Shown here: positions 1-6,859 of the stretch, piece after piece
Layout: each line of letters starts with the position of its first letter
How positions within the stretch are numbered: the stretch's first letter is position 1
Program-made: the position numbers and the translations under genes
NCBI GenBank assembly: GCA_051892875.1
Contig: JBJFGR010000154.1
Location: 1-26,758, forward strand
Direction: 5' to 3'
DNA: 26,758 nucleotides
Source: JBJFGR01 sp051892875
GTDB taxonomy: Bacteria; Pseudomonadota; Gammaproteobacteria; Enterobacterales; Succinivibrionaceae
The notes under the pieces: model-generated
Told to the model about the DNA's origin: nothing
The model's input: the letters and a program-made list of their open reading frames with translations, nothing else
The model's database searches: none

Positions 1-64
1 ATACAAAAAACTAAAAAATATATAAACGTTTAACTTAAAACTTAATATAGGAAATTAAACTACT

Positions 65-1648
65 ATGTCTATCTTAACCAAAGTTGAAAATAAGTCACTG
101 GTTGCTAAAGCCCGTAGCGAAAGAATCAATAAAGGTATCGCTCACGCTGCAGAAGTTCTCAGTGAATCTACTCTCGGCAAACGCTGCCCAGCTCTCGTAA
201 AAGCTCTGGAATCTGACTCTAAAGACGCTAAATACCAAGCCGCTACTATGGTTCAGCTCTTAGAAAATACTGCTGAATACATTGCTCAACAGCCAGATAC
301 TCCTTACACCGGTCGCAATATCCTGCACGAAGATTTTGGCGGTAACGCTTCTACTTCTGCTGTTTCTTTGCTCAGCCCTGGTGTTGCAAGCTTGACTCCT
401 AAAGTCGTTGATATCGTTAATGTATTTTACCCGATGATGGTGGCAAATTATATTGCGGATATTCAAGCACTTGACCGTCAGTCTGGCCAAATCTTCATCA
501 TCAAAACACGTTATTCTCAGGACGCTGCTGGTGTTGAAGCTGGTGACATTGTATTTGAGAATCCGACAGATGGTACGTATTCTTCTGAGTTCATTGGGTA
601 TACAGATGTTCAGGCTACTGCTGATGTAACTGCTAATCCGTCTGCTTCTTTACCGGCTGATGCTACAGTTAAAGTACGTGCTGGTTCGTTCATCGTTCGT
701 TTAGCAGGTAAAGAGATTGCACGTGACTATGGTAATGGTTCTGCGCAGTTGGATGGTGTTAACAGTGGTGCATACAACGTAATTGGTCGTGGTGTTTCTG
801 GTACAGTTAATGCTCAGACTGGTGTAGCTACATTGAAATTGGATGCTACTATGTATGCTGATGCTATTGCTGAGAATGCTATGCTGAGTTTCGAAGCCGC
901 TGTTGATGTTGAAACAGATGTTGATTTGATTCGTAAGATTCAGTTCGATATTCCTAATCAGCCTATTTTAGCTAAGCAGCACCCATTAATGAGTTCTTAC
1001 AGTGTTGCAGCTGGTTTGGTAATGAACGCTCACTTAGCAATTGACACTGATGAATTGATTGCTAACCAAATTGCTGGTACTATTCGTTGGGAACGTGATT
1101 TGTCATTGATCCACAGTGTATATGCTGCTGCTACTCCGAACGCTGATTTGACATTTGATTGTGCTGCAAACGGTGCTAACTTGACCTTACAACAGAGATA
1201 TTCTGCTTATACAACTACTATTTCTAGTGCTCGCGGTATTATCCAAGAAGTTGCTGGTCGTGGTACAGTTGAATTCATGATTGTTTCTGCTCGTCAAGGT
1301 TTAACAATCGTAGAACAAATCGAAGGTTTCAAAGCAGCTCCTGAAGCTAAAAAACCGATTGGACCTTACTTAGCTGGTACATTACGTGATGGTACTATTG
1401 CTGTTATCGCTGTTCCTTATACTAAGACATTACCGGTTGATCAGGTTGTCTTCGGTTTCAAAGGATTCCAGTTAGGTGATTCGGCAATCGTATTGGCTGA
1501 ATGGATCCCGCTCTATTTCACACCTACTTTCCAAGCTCCTAATTTGAAGAATCACAAAGGCGCTATGTCTTTCTATGATTTATTCATCAATAAGCCTGAG
1601 TACTTGGTACGTGGTGCTATTGCTAACTTCAACCAAGCTCAAGCCTAA
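65..1648 (+). CDS. Major capsid protein (T4 gp23-like, HK97 fold expected)
   Basis: A 527-residue protein, rich in alanine, glycine and threonine, that would form the icosahedral shell. Residues 1-80 are helical and charged, compatible with a scaffold-like arm. From about residue 105 the text resembles the core of T4-type capsid proteins: a segment VNVFYPMMVANYIADIQ, then a DRQSGQIFIIKTRYS stretch like the PMxxPtGxifaiRxrY region of gp23 relatives. The middle (200-270) is beta-rich with many threonines, like an inserted surface domain. Start: ATG at 65 with AGGAAA at 49-54. A strong terminator follows. No functional signature is catalytic, so the call rests on length, composition and remembered family resemblance. 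A prohead protease cleavage site could not be placed. Leucine codon choice changes near nucleotide 400. Confidence 0.75.
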   Translation: MSILTKVENKSLVAKARSERINKGIAHAAEVLSESTLGKRCPALVKALESDSKDAKYQAATMVQLLENTAEYIAQQPDTPYTGRNILHEDFGGNASTSAVSLLSPGVASLTPKVVDIVNVFYPMMVANYIADIQALDRQSGQIFIIKTRYSQDAAGVEAGDIVFENPTDGTYSSEFIGYTDVQATADVTANPSASLPADATVKVRAGSFIVRLAGKEIARDYGNGSAQLDGVNSGAYNVIGRGVSGTVNAQTGVATLKLDATMYADAIAENAMLSFEAAVDVETDVDLIRKIQFDIPNQPILAKQHPLMSSYSVAAGLVMNAHLAIDTDELIANQIAGTIRWERDLSLIHSVYAAATPNADLTFDCAANGANLTLQQRYSAYTTTISSARGIIQEVAGRGTVEFMIVSARQGLTIVEQIEGFKAAPEAKKPIGPYLAGTLRDGTIAVIAVPYTKTLPVDQVVFGFKGFQLGDSAIVLAEWIPLYFTPTFQAPNLKNHKGAMSFYDLFINKPEYLVRGAIANFNQAQA

Positions 1649-1684
1649 GTTGTTGATTTAGCAAGATATTATTGTAGAATCGAG

Positions 1685-1718
1685 AATCCCCTGGAGTAAA
1701 ATCTGGGGGATTTTTTTA
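1685..1718 (+). terminator. Rho-independent terminator of the capsid gene
   Basis: AATCCCC (1685-1691) pairs with GGGGATT (1706-1712); the stem extends inward through two G-U pairs to about 11 bp with a GTAAAA loop, and is followed by a run of T. It separates capsid transcription from the HNH cassette. Confidence 0.9.
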
Positions 1719-1775
1719 TATTTATCTTTTTTAATACTTTTGGAAAATTAGGTATTTACTTTTGAAATTTCTTTT

Positions 1776-1829
1776 GTTAATATACTGACAAAGTTGTAAT
1801 TCTAGATAATGTTAATATACTAACGAAGT
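1776..1829 (+). repeat. Two 19-bp direct repeats before the HNH gene
   Basis: The repeat at 1776-1794 and the one at 1811-1829 share 17 of 19 bases (GTTAATATACT-R-AC-R-AAGT). Their starts are 35 bp apart. Each contains TATACT, so they may be duplicated -10 regions or operator half-sites. Confidence 0.6.
1794..1821 (+). promoter_or_regulatory. Putative promoter of the HNH/methyltransferase cassette
   Basis: TTGTAA (1794-1799) and TATACT (1816-1821) are 16 bp apart, directly after the capsid terminator and 30 bp before the HNH start. The second copy of the 19-bp repeat supplies the -10 box. This would let the cassette be expressed independently of the capsid gene. Confidence 0.5.
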
Positions 1830-1850
1830 AATTAAAGGATTGATGCTGTA

Positions 1851-2546
1851 ATGACTGATGATTTATATAAAGGTATAGAAGAGATGTTTACTAGTGTAGA
1901 AGATCCTTTAGAAAGAGCTAAATTAATAAAGAATGAAAGAAATCGTAGATGGAAGAAAGCTAATAGGGAAAAAGTATTAGCAGCGCGTAGAAGGTATTGT
2001 AAAAAGTATCCTGAAAAAATTAAAAAAGAAAATGAAAGGTTTAGAACGAATAACCCTGATTATAAAAAGGAATATTACCAAACACATAAGAAAGAAGCTT
2101 CAGAATGGCATAAGAATAGGACTGAAGAGCAAAGAAAGATAAAAGCTGCATATAATCGTAAATGGAAAAATGAAAAGTATGCTAGTGATATTGGATATAA
2201 ATTAAGATGCATTATATCGACAGCAGTACGAAGATCACTTATAAATAAAAAAGATGATAGTATACGTAATATATTAGGATATAGTATACAAGATTTAGAA
2301 AAGCATTTAGAGAATCAGTTTGAAGATTGGATGACTTGGGATAATCTTGGTTTAACAGCTAAAGGACTAAGAGAAACTTGGCAAATAGATCATATTAGAC
2401 CGGTAAATACTTTTAATATTACAGACATATATTGTGAAGATTTTAAAAAGTGTTGGGCATTAGAAAATCTTAGACCATTAGATTCATATATAAATGCAAG
2501 TAGACCTTGGGATGGATCTGACATGAAAGGAGATAATAATGAATAA
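1851..2546 (+). CDS. HNH endonuclease (homing-type)
   Basis: 231 residues. The N-terminal 115 residues are highly basic with repeated Arg/Lys-aromatic patterns (RRWKKANREKV, KNRTEEQRK), typical of DNA-binding extensions of phage homing nucleases. The C-terminus holds a degenerate HNH core: WQIDHIRPV with D180-H181, then CWALENLRPLD with E205-N206 and N215, the usual spacing of phage H-N-H enzymes that nick or cut one DNA site. AAAGGA at 1834-1839 is the likely ribosome site. It overlaps the next gene by 8 bp, so the two are translated as a pair. Insertion right after the capsid gene behind its own promoter fits a selfish element. A role as a restriction nuclease paired with the methyltransferase-like neighbour is possible but unsupported. 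Confidence 0.85.
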   Translation: MTDDLYKGIEEMFTSVEDPLERAKLIKNERNRRWKKANREKVLAARRRYCKKYPEKIKKENERFRTNNPDYKKEYYQTHKKEASEWHKNRTEEQRKIKAAYNRKWKNEKYASDIGYKLRCIISTAVRRSLINKKDDSIRNILGYSIQDLEKHLENQFEDWMTWDNLGLTAKGLRETWQIDHIRPVNTFNITDIYCEDFKKCWALENLRPLDSYINASRPWDGSDMKGDNNE

Positions 2547-3513
2547 GAAAGAAGATATAGAATGTAAGTATTGTGGTAAGTTATTTCATCCTGCTAGAAA
2601 AGGTAGACAGTTTTGTTCATGTCGGTGTGCCAGTGCTTATAGGAAACAACAAGGTAAGTATGTAGTATCTGAATTAACAAAGCAAAAGATGAGAGATAGT
2701 CATACCGGTAAAACAAAAGGAATAAAATTAGAAAAGGTTAATAGTTTATTTGGATTAACTGATGAATATATACTAAATAAGTGTTTAAGAAGTGCTTTCC
2801 CTGGTACTAAAAAATGGCCAGCAGATCATCCTATTTGGGACTGTTATGTATCTGGTAAGTTATCACCTAGAGAAGCATGGAGTAAACCGGAATACTTAAT
2901 AAAAGCCATTAACAATTTATTTAAGATAGTCAATGATAGTATAAAAGGTAATAAGTACGAAGAGTTTTATAATAGGATTAAAAAAGTATTTAAGGATAAT
3001 GACATAGGTTTATTACAAGAAGTATTACATAGGTTTACTATAGCTAAGATTGCTCCAAAAGTAACTGCGCTTATGCCTTCTGCTTTTGAAAGAATATTAG
3101 AAGAAAGTGGTAAAGATATTTCTAAAGGTATATATTGTCCTATGGCAGGGTTTGGTGGTATAATAGAAGGAGCAAAAAAGTATTATAAGAAAAACAATAT
3201 AGATGCAGAAATAGAAGCGTATGACATTAATCCAATTTTTTGTAAATATTATGGATGGGTACAGAGAGATGTATTAGCACAAGTAGTAGAAACAGATAAG
3301 ACAGTATTTGTATGTCCTCCCTTTGGTCCTAATACAGAAAGATGGAAAGGTACACCAGAATATATGTATTATAAATTTGAAGAATGGGTAGAGCTTATTA
3401 AAGAACATGTTAAAGCTCCGGATTATATATTTGTAGGACCAGAAGTTAATACAGATACTAATAGATGTGGATTATTTATAAAGAAGTATGGTATTCAGTA
3501 TTATAGGGGATAA
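2539..3513 (+). CDS. Zn-finger/NUMOD3-like/N6-type DNA methyltransferase-like fusion
   Basis: 324 residues, three regions. (1) Residues 9-30: a zinc-finger with C9, C12, C26 and C30 (CKYCGKLF, FCSCRCAS). (2) Residues 44-62: SELTKQKMRDSHTGKTKG, a NUMOD3-like DNA-binding motif usually seen in homing endonucleases. (3) A helical middle containing HPIWDCYVSGKLSPREAW, then a Rossmann-like part with plausible SAM-methylase motifs: PMAGFGG (201-207, motif I), YDINP (228-232, motif II), RDVL (243-246) and CPPFG (259-263, in place of DPPY, motif IV). A nucleic-acid adenine or cytosine methylase is inferred, but substrate and activity are unknown. It is coupled to the HNH gene by an 8-bp overlap. It could instead be a DNA-binding homing accessory protein with a dead methylase fold. 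Confidence 0.65.
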   Translation: MNKKEDIECKYCGKLFHPARKGRQFCSCRCASAYRKQQGKYVVSELTKQKMRDSHTGKTKGIKLEKVNSLFGLTDEYILNKCLRSAFPGTKKWPADHPIWDCYVSGKLSPREAWSKPEYLIKAINNLFKIVNDSIKGNKYEEFYNRIKKVFKDNDIGLLQEVLHRFTIAKIAPKVTALMPSAFERILEESGKDISKGIYCPMAGFGGIIEGAKKYYKKNNIDAEIEAYDINPIFCKYYGWVQRDVLAQVVETDKTVFVCPPFGPNTERWKGTPEYMYYKFEEWVELIKEHVKAPDYIFVGPEVNTDTNRCGLFIKKYGIQYYRG

Positions 3514-3514
3514 G

Positions 3515-3594
3515 AAAAAAGGTATATATTCTGAGATCTTCTAGTACAGAACGGGCTAACGAACATGTTTAAGAAGATTATGCGAATATATACC
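3515..3594 (-). terminator. Terminator hairpin of structured RNA copy 1
   Basis: The 10-bp outer stem GGTATATATT (3521-3530)/AATATATACC (3585-3594) is followed on the minus strand by six T. The inner 7-bp stem 3536-3542/3572-3578 is separated by an asymmetric internal loop, CTGAG versus TATGCG on the plus strand, that is identical in copy 2. Confidence 0.8.
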
Positions 3595-3868
3595 TGTAGT
3601 TATTATAACACATTGTAAATTATTCATTTTTATTGTAATTCAGTTCCTTACATTTCAGGTTGCGAACTGTTAACTCTTTATATTTAGAGCATTACAACGT
3701 TATTTTACTTGGCCTAAAACAAATAAACGACCAAAGAAAGGTTATGCAACCCCTCCTGATATAATATATAACTCATCGATATTACATATTACACCAGTAG
3801 CCGATGCTTGAAAAAGCTGTTATTTCGAGGTAATGAATACAACGAGCTCATTTATCTGAAAAATAACA
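3515..3868 (-). ncRNA. Structured RNA, copy 1 of a tandem pair
   Basis: No protein gene fits here. Read on the minus strand, a roughly 350-nt RNA starts downstream of a TTTACA/CATATA promoter and ends at a terminator hairpin. Helices (plus-strand positions): 5' stem 3819-3825/3861-3867; TTGG 3709-3712 with CCAA 3731-3734; CTCT 3674-3677 with AGAG 3686-3689; CAGTTC 3641-3646 with GAACTG 3664-3669; a possible pseudoknot GTTGC 3659-3663 with GCAAC 3746-3750; and the terminal stem. All except the 5' stem have counterparts in copy 2, several with different bases that still pair. I do not recognise the family. Large phage RNAs such as ROOL or GOLLD should be compared, but I cannot claim a match. 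Confidence 0.65.
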
Positions 3869-3874
3869 ATTATA

Positions 3875-3903
3875 TATATGTCATGATTTATTTTATTTGT
3901 AAA
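3875..3903 (-). promoter_or_regulatory. GCTTTACA-type promoter for structured RNA copy 1
   Basis: On the minus strand TTTACA (3903-3898), then 17 bp, then CATATA (3880-3875). The same GCTTTACA -35 with 17-bp spacing recurs at 4390-4395, 7510-7515 and 8900-8905. Confidence 0.6.
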
Positions 3904-4046
3904 GCATTTTTATAACTTTTTTAAATGTCTTGTTTTTTGACCTCTGGATAGTCTAATTTATTTTACTGGTAGTTTATATATCTTTTATAGGAAATGCTAT
4001 TGTATGAGCTTTAAACGAGACGAGGGAGAATAAACGAGGGATAAAT

Positions 4047-4115
4047 AAAAAAGAAGTGTGTATTCTGAGATCTATTTGCGCCCAAAAAAGGATAGATTAT
4101 GCGAATACACACTTC
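4047..4115 (-). terminator. Terminator hairpin of structured RNA copy 2
   Basis: 12-bp outer stem GAAGTGTGTATT (4053-4064)/AATACACACTTC (4104-4115) followed on the minus strand by six T (4052-4047). Inner stem ATCTAT (4070-4075)/ATAGAT (4092-4097). The internal loop is identical to that of copy 1 although the outer stem sequence differs. Confidence 0.85.
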
Positions 4116-4360
4116 CAAAGATGACAAAACTCTTATCGTTATAATTCCATCTAATCATTCCACAGTTGCAGATGGTTAACTTCCATATAAGAAGCATTAT
4201 AACATTCTTTGCGTTGGCTAATAAGAGGTAACCAACAAGGAGGAGCAACTAACAAATCAACAAAACAACTGGCTACATGTTTACCAATTCTTTATTAATT
4301 CGGAATATAAAGATCAAATTTAAAACTTAAATGTAATTAACATGATTCACTCAAGCTAAC
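4047..4360 (-). ncRNA. Structured RNA, copy 2 of a tandem pair
   Basis: About 310 nt on the minus strand, between a TTTACA/CATAGT promoter and a terminator. It aligns with copy 1 in the order and spacing of helices but differs in sequence: CCATCT 4147-4152/AGATGG 4170-4175 replaces CAGTTC/GAACTG; CTTC 4180-4183/GAAG 4191-4194 replaces CTCT/AGAG; GTTGG 4213-4217/CCAAC 4232-4236 replaces TTGG/CCAA. The unpaired or pseudoknot segments GTTGC (4165-4169), TTAA, GCATTA and GCAAC (4245-4249) are unchanged. The RNA carries CUCCUCCUU, an anti-Shine-Dalgarno-like stretch, beside the pseudoknot; copy 1 has AGGAGG near the equivalent place. Function unknown. Confidence 0.65.
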
Positions 4361-4366
4361 AAATAT

Positions 4367-4395
4367 ACTATGTCATAATAAATGGATAATGTAAA
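4367..4395 (-). promoter_or_regulatory. GCTTTACA-type promoter for structured RNA copy 2
   Basis: Minus strand TTTACA (4395-4390), 17 bp, CATAGT (4372-4367). The equivalent place before copy 1 has the same -35 and spacing. Confidence 0.6.
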
Positions 4396-4697
4396 GCAAT
4401 TTTTTAAGGATTTTTCATATTTTTATTAGTAAATTAAAAAAGCTGTGCGTAACTTGGTATTTATAATTTGGGTTTTACGTAGTACCGGGTTCTAAACTGT
4501 GTTTGCATCTTCTCTCGCTTTCTTCTTTGTTTTCTTCTTTCACTTCTCTTAAATAAAGTAAGGGTATTAAAAAAGTAATAATAAAAAATATTAAATGTTA
4601 AATGAAAATAAAAATTTAAAGTTAAAATAAAAAAATAATAAAAGTTAAAAGAAAAAATATATAAAAAGAAAAACGAAAAACAGAAGAAAAGAAAGGA
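4396..4697. other. Gene-free, compositionally skewed spacer
   Basis: About 300 bp without a plausible gene. The plus strand has a pyrimidine-only-like tract (about 4507-4552, CTTCT repeats) followed by about 130 bp of nearly pure A/T rich in A, ending in GAAGAAAAGAAAGG. The two ends are partly complementary, so an imperfect long hairpin is conceivable. CGTAA (about 4449-4453) and TTACG (about 4475-4479) form a weak stem near a T-run on the minus strand and might end the small-gene operon. I see nothing firmer. Confidence 0.3.
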
Positions 4698-4985
4698 TTA
4701 ATCGTAAATAGTTAGTTTATCGTTTGTTAGATATCCTTCTTCAATTGCTTCAGAAATAGAAATTGAATTATCTAATAAGTATTGATAATCTTCTCTAGTA
4801 AGTGTAAAGACTTTATTAATTTCGTCTTCTATAATACATCTCATTTTTCTACCGTCATGAGATAAACGTAAACCAAATATCATACCTGGAGCAATTATTT
4901 TAGTTCCTTTAGTAGTATGAAAAGCTAATTGAGATCCTTGTGTTAAGTATCTTCTGACATAATTTGATAGTGGTAAAATAGCCAT
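4698..4985 (-). CDS. Hypothetical protein, 95 aa
   Basis: Last gene of the small-gene operon. AAAGGAG precedes the ATG at 4985 with good spacing. The sequence reads as a small beta-rich protein (KIIAPGMIFGLRL, KMRCIIEDE) with a helical C-terminal part (REDYQYLLDNSISISEAIEEGYL). No catalytic motif or membrane segment. I do not recognise the family. Confidence 0.7.
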   Translation of the reverse strand: MAILPLSNYVRRYLTQGSQLAFHTTKGTKIIAPGMIFGLRLSHDGRKMRCIIEDEINKVFTLTREDYQYLLDNSISISEAIEEGYLTNDKLTIYD

Positions 4986-5004
4986 AGTATATTTCTCCTT
5001 TATA

Positions 5005-5313
5005 TTAGTATATTAAACTGTCTACATATTTGATTCGTAGATAAGTATTTAAAAGTTCTAAGTCAGATACTTTAAATAAGATTTTATCACAGAAATTAGA
5101 GTAATCAGATTTTATATAGGTATACTGTACTCCTGCATTCTGTAATAATCCTTCTATTTTTTCTTTAGCGTTATCTTTGGTATAATCAATAACAAGACAT
5201 ACATGATCTATACCTTCATGTTTTTCTATATTTGAAACAAACAAATGACTTTGAAATATATTCATACAGATAATTTCAAAGTTTAATACGTTTTCTATTA
5301 TTTCGTTATCCAT
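5005..5313 (-). CDS. Small paralogue-family protein, 102 aa
   Basis: Member of a locally duplicated family. The recognisable end is a strand-turn-helix (KILFKVSDLELLNTYLRIK) that matches the others (SFNPEDIEVLTGFIRLY, YINNEDVELLHTILRLE). Before it is a helix and a strand with AGVQYTYIKS, like SGVEYQYMKN in the protein at 6263. ATG at 5313 has AAGGAGT upstream and the shared ACCAACCACA leader before that. Function unknown; the size and alternating strand/helix order suggest a compact alpha/beta fold. Confidence 0.7.
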   Translation of the reverse strand: MDNEIIENVLNFEIICMNIFQSHLFVSNIEKHEGIDHVCLVIDYTKDNAKEKIEGLLQNAGVQYTYIKSDYSNFCDKILFKVSDLELLNTYLRIKYVDSLIY

Positions 5314-5329
5314 ATATAGTACTCCTTAC

Positions 5330-5339
5330 TGTGGTTGGT
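5330..5339 (-). promoter_or_regulatory. Shared AACCnAACC leader element
   Basis: Minus-strand ACCAACCACA just before the AAGGAG of the 5313 start. One of ten such elements in the window. It lies inside a possible 14-codon reading frame starting MTNHSK, which I do not call. Confidence 0.45.
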
Positions 5340-5347
5340 CATAATGT

Positions 5348-5620
5348 TTATACTCCTTGTATTCTAAGTATAGTATATAAGTCTATAACATCTTGTAGAT
5401 TAAGTATTAGTTGGTTTTGTACTTTTTTAATTTCTTTATTTAATGTTTTTTCAAATAAGTCTTTAACATTAGATAGAGCTTCTAGTGTACGTTTACTATA
5501 ATTAATACTTCGAGGATAAATATATACCTGATCTATTTCAATATTTACTTTATATCTAAAAATGTTATTTGTGTAACGGTATAGCATTTTAACTAATTCA
5601 TCTAAGTAATTAGTATTCAT
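5348..5620 (-). CDS. Small paralogue-family protein, 90 aa
   Basis: The ATG at 5620 is preferred over one 11 codons upstream because AAGGAGG lies 6 bp before it and inside the longer version. The C-terminal NLQDVIDLYTILRIQGV matches the family motif D(V/I/L)xxLxxxLR(I/L). An N-terminal helix (YLDELVKMLYRYTNN) is followed by two strands (YKVNIEIDQVYIYPRS) and a long helix. The product has the same order of elements as its neighbours but little identity. Function unknown. Confidence 0.7.
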   Translation of the reverse strand: MNTNYLDELVKMLYRYTNNIFRYKVNIEIDQVYIYPRSINYSKRTLEALSNVKDLFEKTLNKEIKKVQNQLILNLQDVIDLYTILRIQGV

Positions 5621-5630
5621 GTTAACCTCC

Positions 5631-5864
5631 TTAGTTTTTTGAGAATCCTGCATCCTGATCTATATAGTATAAACCATCGTCTTCTTCATTAAATGTTAAA
5701 GTAATGATATCTCCTATATGACAGTAATGATAACTTGCTAGACTGAATTTTACTTCTATAGGGATTGGTTTAAGTTTTTCTATAGGTTTAACGGTAACAA
5801 TATATTTAGTAAAAAAGAAACCGTCTTTAATTCTTTTGTCTATAATTTCACATTTAACAAGCAT
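5631..5864 (-). CDS. Hypothetical beta-rich protein, 77 aa
   Basis: Start set at 5864 because AAAGGAG lies just upstream; the seven-codon upstream extension would be made from the ribosome site itself. The protein is nearly all strand (VKCEIIDKRIKDGFFFTKYIVTVKP, HIGDIITLTFNEED), with a short GDIITL turn reminiscent of small OB- or SH3-like barrels. It ends 11 bp before the next start. No family recognised. Confidence 0.65.
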   Translation of the reverse strand: MLVKCEIIDKRIKDGFFFTKYIVTVKPIEKLKPIPIEVKFSLASYHYCHIGDIITLTFNEEDDGLYYIDQDAGFSKN

Positions 5865-5881
5865 ATTATATTCTCCTTTAA

Positions 5882-6247
5882 TCAAAACTCAATGTCTATA
5901 CTTACTTTACGTTTAAGATTAATAACTCCTTCTGGTACAGGTTTAAAGTAATCTTTACATAAGTTATAACATTCTTGGATAGCTCGTACATGGTCTACAG
6001 TCATATGTACGTATTTACTTTCTTCTATGTTAGCATTTGTATAAGCACAGTACTTTACATATATATCATCCATAACTTTTAATACTTCATCTTTATTAGC
6101 TTCTGCATATCTTCCCATAATAGGATGAAATACTAACATATTATATATACCTGATTTACGTACTGTTTCATAAGCCCAATACATTTCTTCAGGTATATTA
6201 TCTAGTACAACTCCTTGTTTAATTAATTCCAATTTAAAGTCTGACAT
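5882..6247 (-). CDS. Hypothetical helical protein, 121 aa
   Basis: AAAGGAG precedes the ATG at 6247. Predicted mostly helical up to residue 100, with a basic beta end (INLKRKVSIDIEF). Aromatic-rich segments (EEMYWAYETVRKSGIYNM, DDIYVKYCAYTN) suggest a packed helical core. It stands among the paralogue-family genes but lacks their C-terminal motif. Function unknown. Confidence 0.65.
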   Translation of the reverse strand: MSDFKLELIKQGVVLDNIPEEMYWAYETVRKSGIYNMLVFHPIMGRYAEANKDEVLKVMDDIYVKYCAYTNANIEESKYVHMTVDHVRAIQECYNLCKDYFKPVPEGVINLKRKVSIDIEF

Positions 6248-6262
6248 AGTATTTATCTCCTT

Positions 6263-6553
6263 TCAGTATAGTCTAATAAATCCGGTTAATACTTCTATAT
6301 CTTCTGGATTAAAACTAAAAGTACAAACGTTTTTCATATATTGGTATTCAACTCCTGATTTATCAAAGACTCCACTTAATAATAAAAGATAATCACTTAT
6401 TCCAATATAAGGATAATAACCCATACGTAAATATACATATACTTTAGGTTTATTGTTTTCAGTTATGTCTGTTACATTTAGTCTTAAAGCTTCTAGGTTA
6501 TGTCTTCGGAGTAATCGTCTTAATTCCTTTTGAAATACTTTAATTATTTTCAT
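6263..6553 (-). CDS. Small paralogue-family protein, 96 aa
   Basis: The ATG at 6553 overlaps the TGA of the upstream gene (ATGA) and has AAAAGGAG at 7-bp spacing; an ATG two codons earlier is too close to it. Order of elements: basic N-terminal helix (FQKELRRLLRRHNLEA), two strands (PKVYVYLRMGYYPYIG), helix (DYLLLLSGVFDKSG), two strands (VEYQYMKNVCTFSF) and the family end PEDIEVLTGFIRLY. This is the clearest example of the family pattern. The ATGA overlap implies coupled translation with its paralogue. Confidence 0.7.
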   Translation of the reverse strand: MKIIKVFQKELRRLLRRHNLEALRLNVTDITENNKPKVYVYLRMGYYPYIGISDYLLLLSGVFDKSGVEYQYMKNVCTFSFNPEDIEVLTGFIRLY

Positions 6554-6843
6554 GAGCATACTCCTTTTACTTTAATTAATCCAATGAGAAAGTTTATATC
6601 AGCATCCACTACATATTCATGAAAATCAGTGGAAAGATTTGTTTTGATTACGTTTATACCTTCTTGTTTGAATGTATTTACTATAGTATTAGCTACTCGG
6701 TTTACTATAACGCTAGGTGTAAATTTGTGATAAGGTTTAGTAATGGAGATGCGTGTTTTATTTTCTTCTGGTATAGTGATTGTAATACAGGAGTAGTTAC
6801 ATTCTTTTACAAGCAAGTCCCATAGTATACTACATTCTATCAT
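6550..6843 (-). CDS. Small paralogue-family protein, 97 aa
   Basis: AAAGGAGG before the ATG at 6843. Helix (LWDLLVKEC), two strands (SCITITIPEENKTRISITKP), helix (VIVNRVANTIVNTFKQEG), strands (INVIKTN, HEYVVDAD) and a final helix (ADINFLIGLIKVKGV). This repeats the family layout, with ADINFLIGLIKV in the place of EDIEVLTGFIRL. The last codons contain the ribosome site for the next gene. Confidence 0.7.
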   Translation of the reverse strand: MIECSILWDLLVKECNYSCITITIPEENKTRISITKPYHKFTPSVIVNRVANTIVNTFKQEGINVIKTNLSTDFHEYVVDADINFLIGLIKVKGVCS

Positions 6844-6859
6844 TCTAAACCTCCTTTCG

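Noticed and set aside
3543..3571. ACAGAACGGGCTA in the copy 1 hairpin looked like a conserved RNase P RNA segment
   Set aside because: It lies in a variable loop on the antisense side of the RNA, is missing from copy 2, and no other RNase P signature is present.
3521..3594. The hairpin after the methylase-like gene taken as its plus-strand terminator
   Set aside because: The T-run is on the minus-strand side only; on the plus strand the hairpin is followed by TGTAGTTATT.
5630..5660. Longer starts for several small genes (5653, 5885, 6559, 17414, 18297, 19031, 19371, 19639, 20532, 25253, 25386)
   Set aside because: In most cases the AAGGAG-type site lies inside the longer version or too close to its first codon, and an internal ATG has correct spacing.
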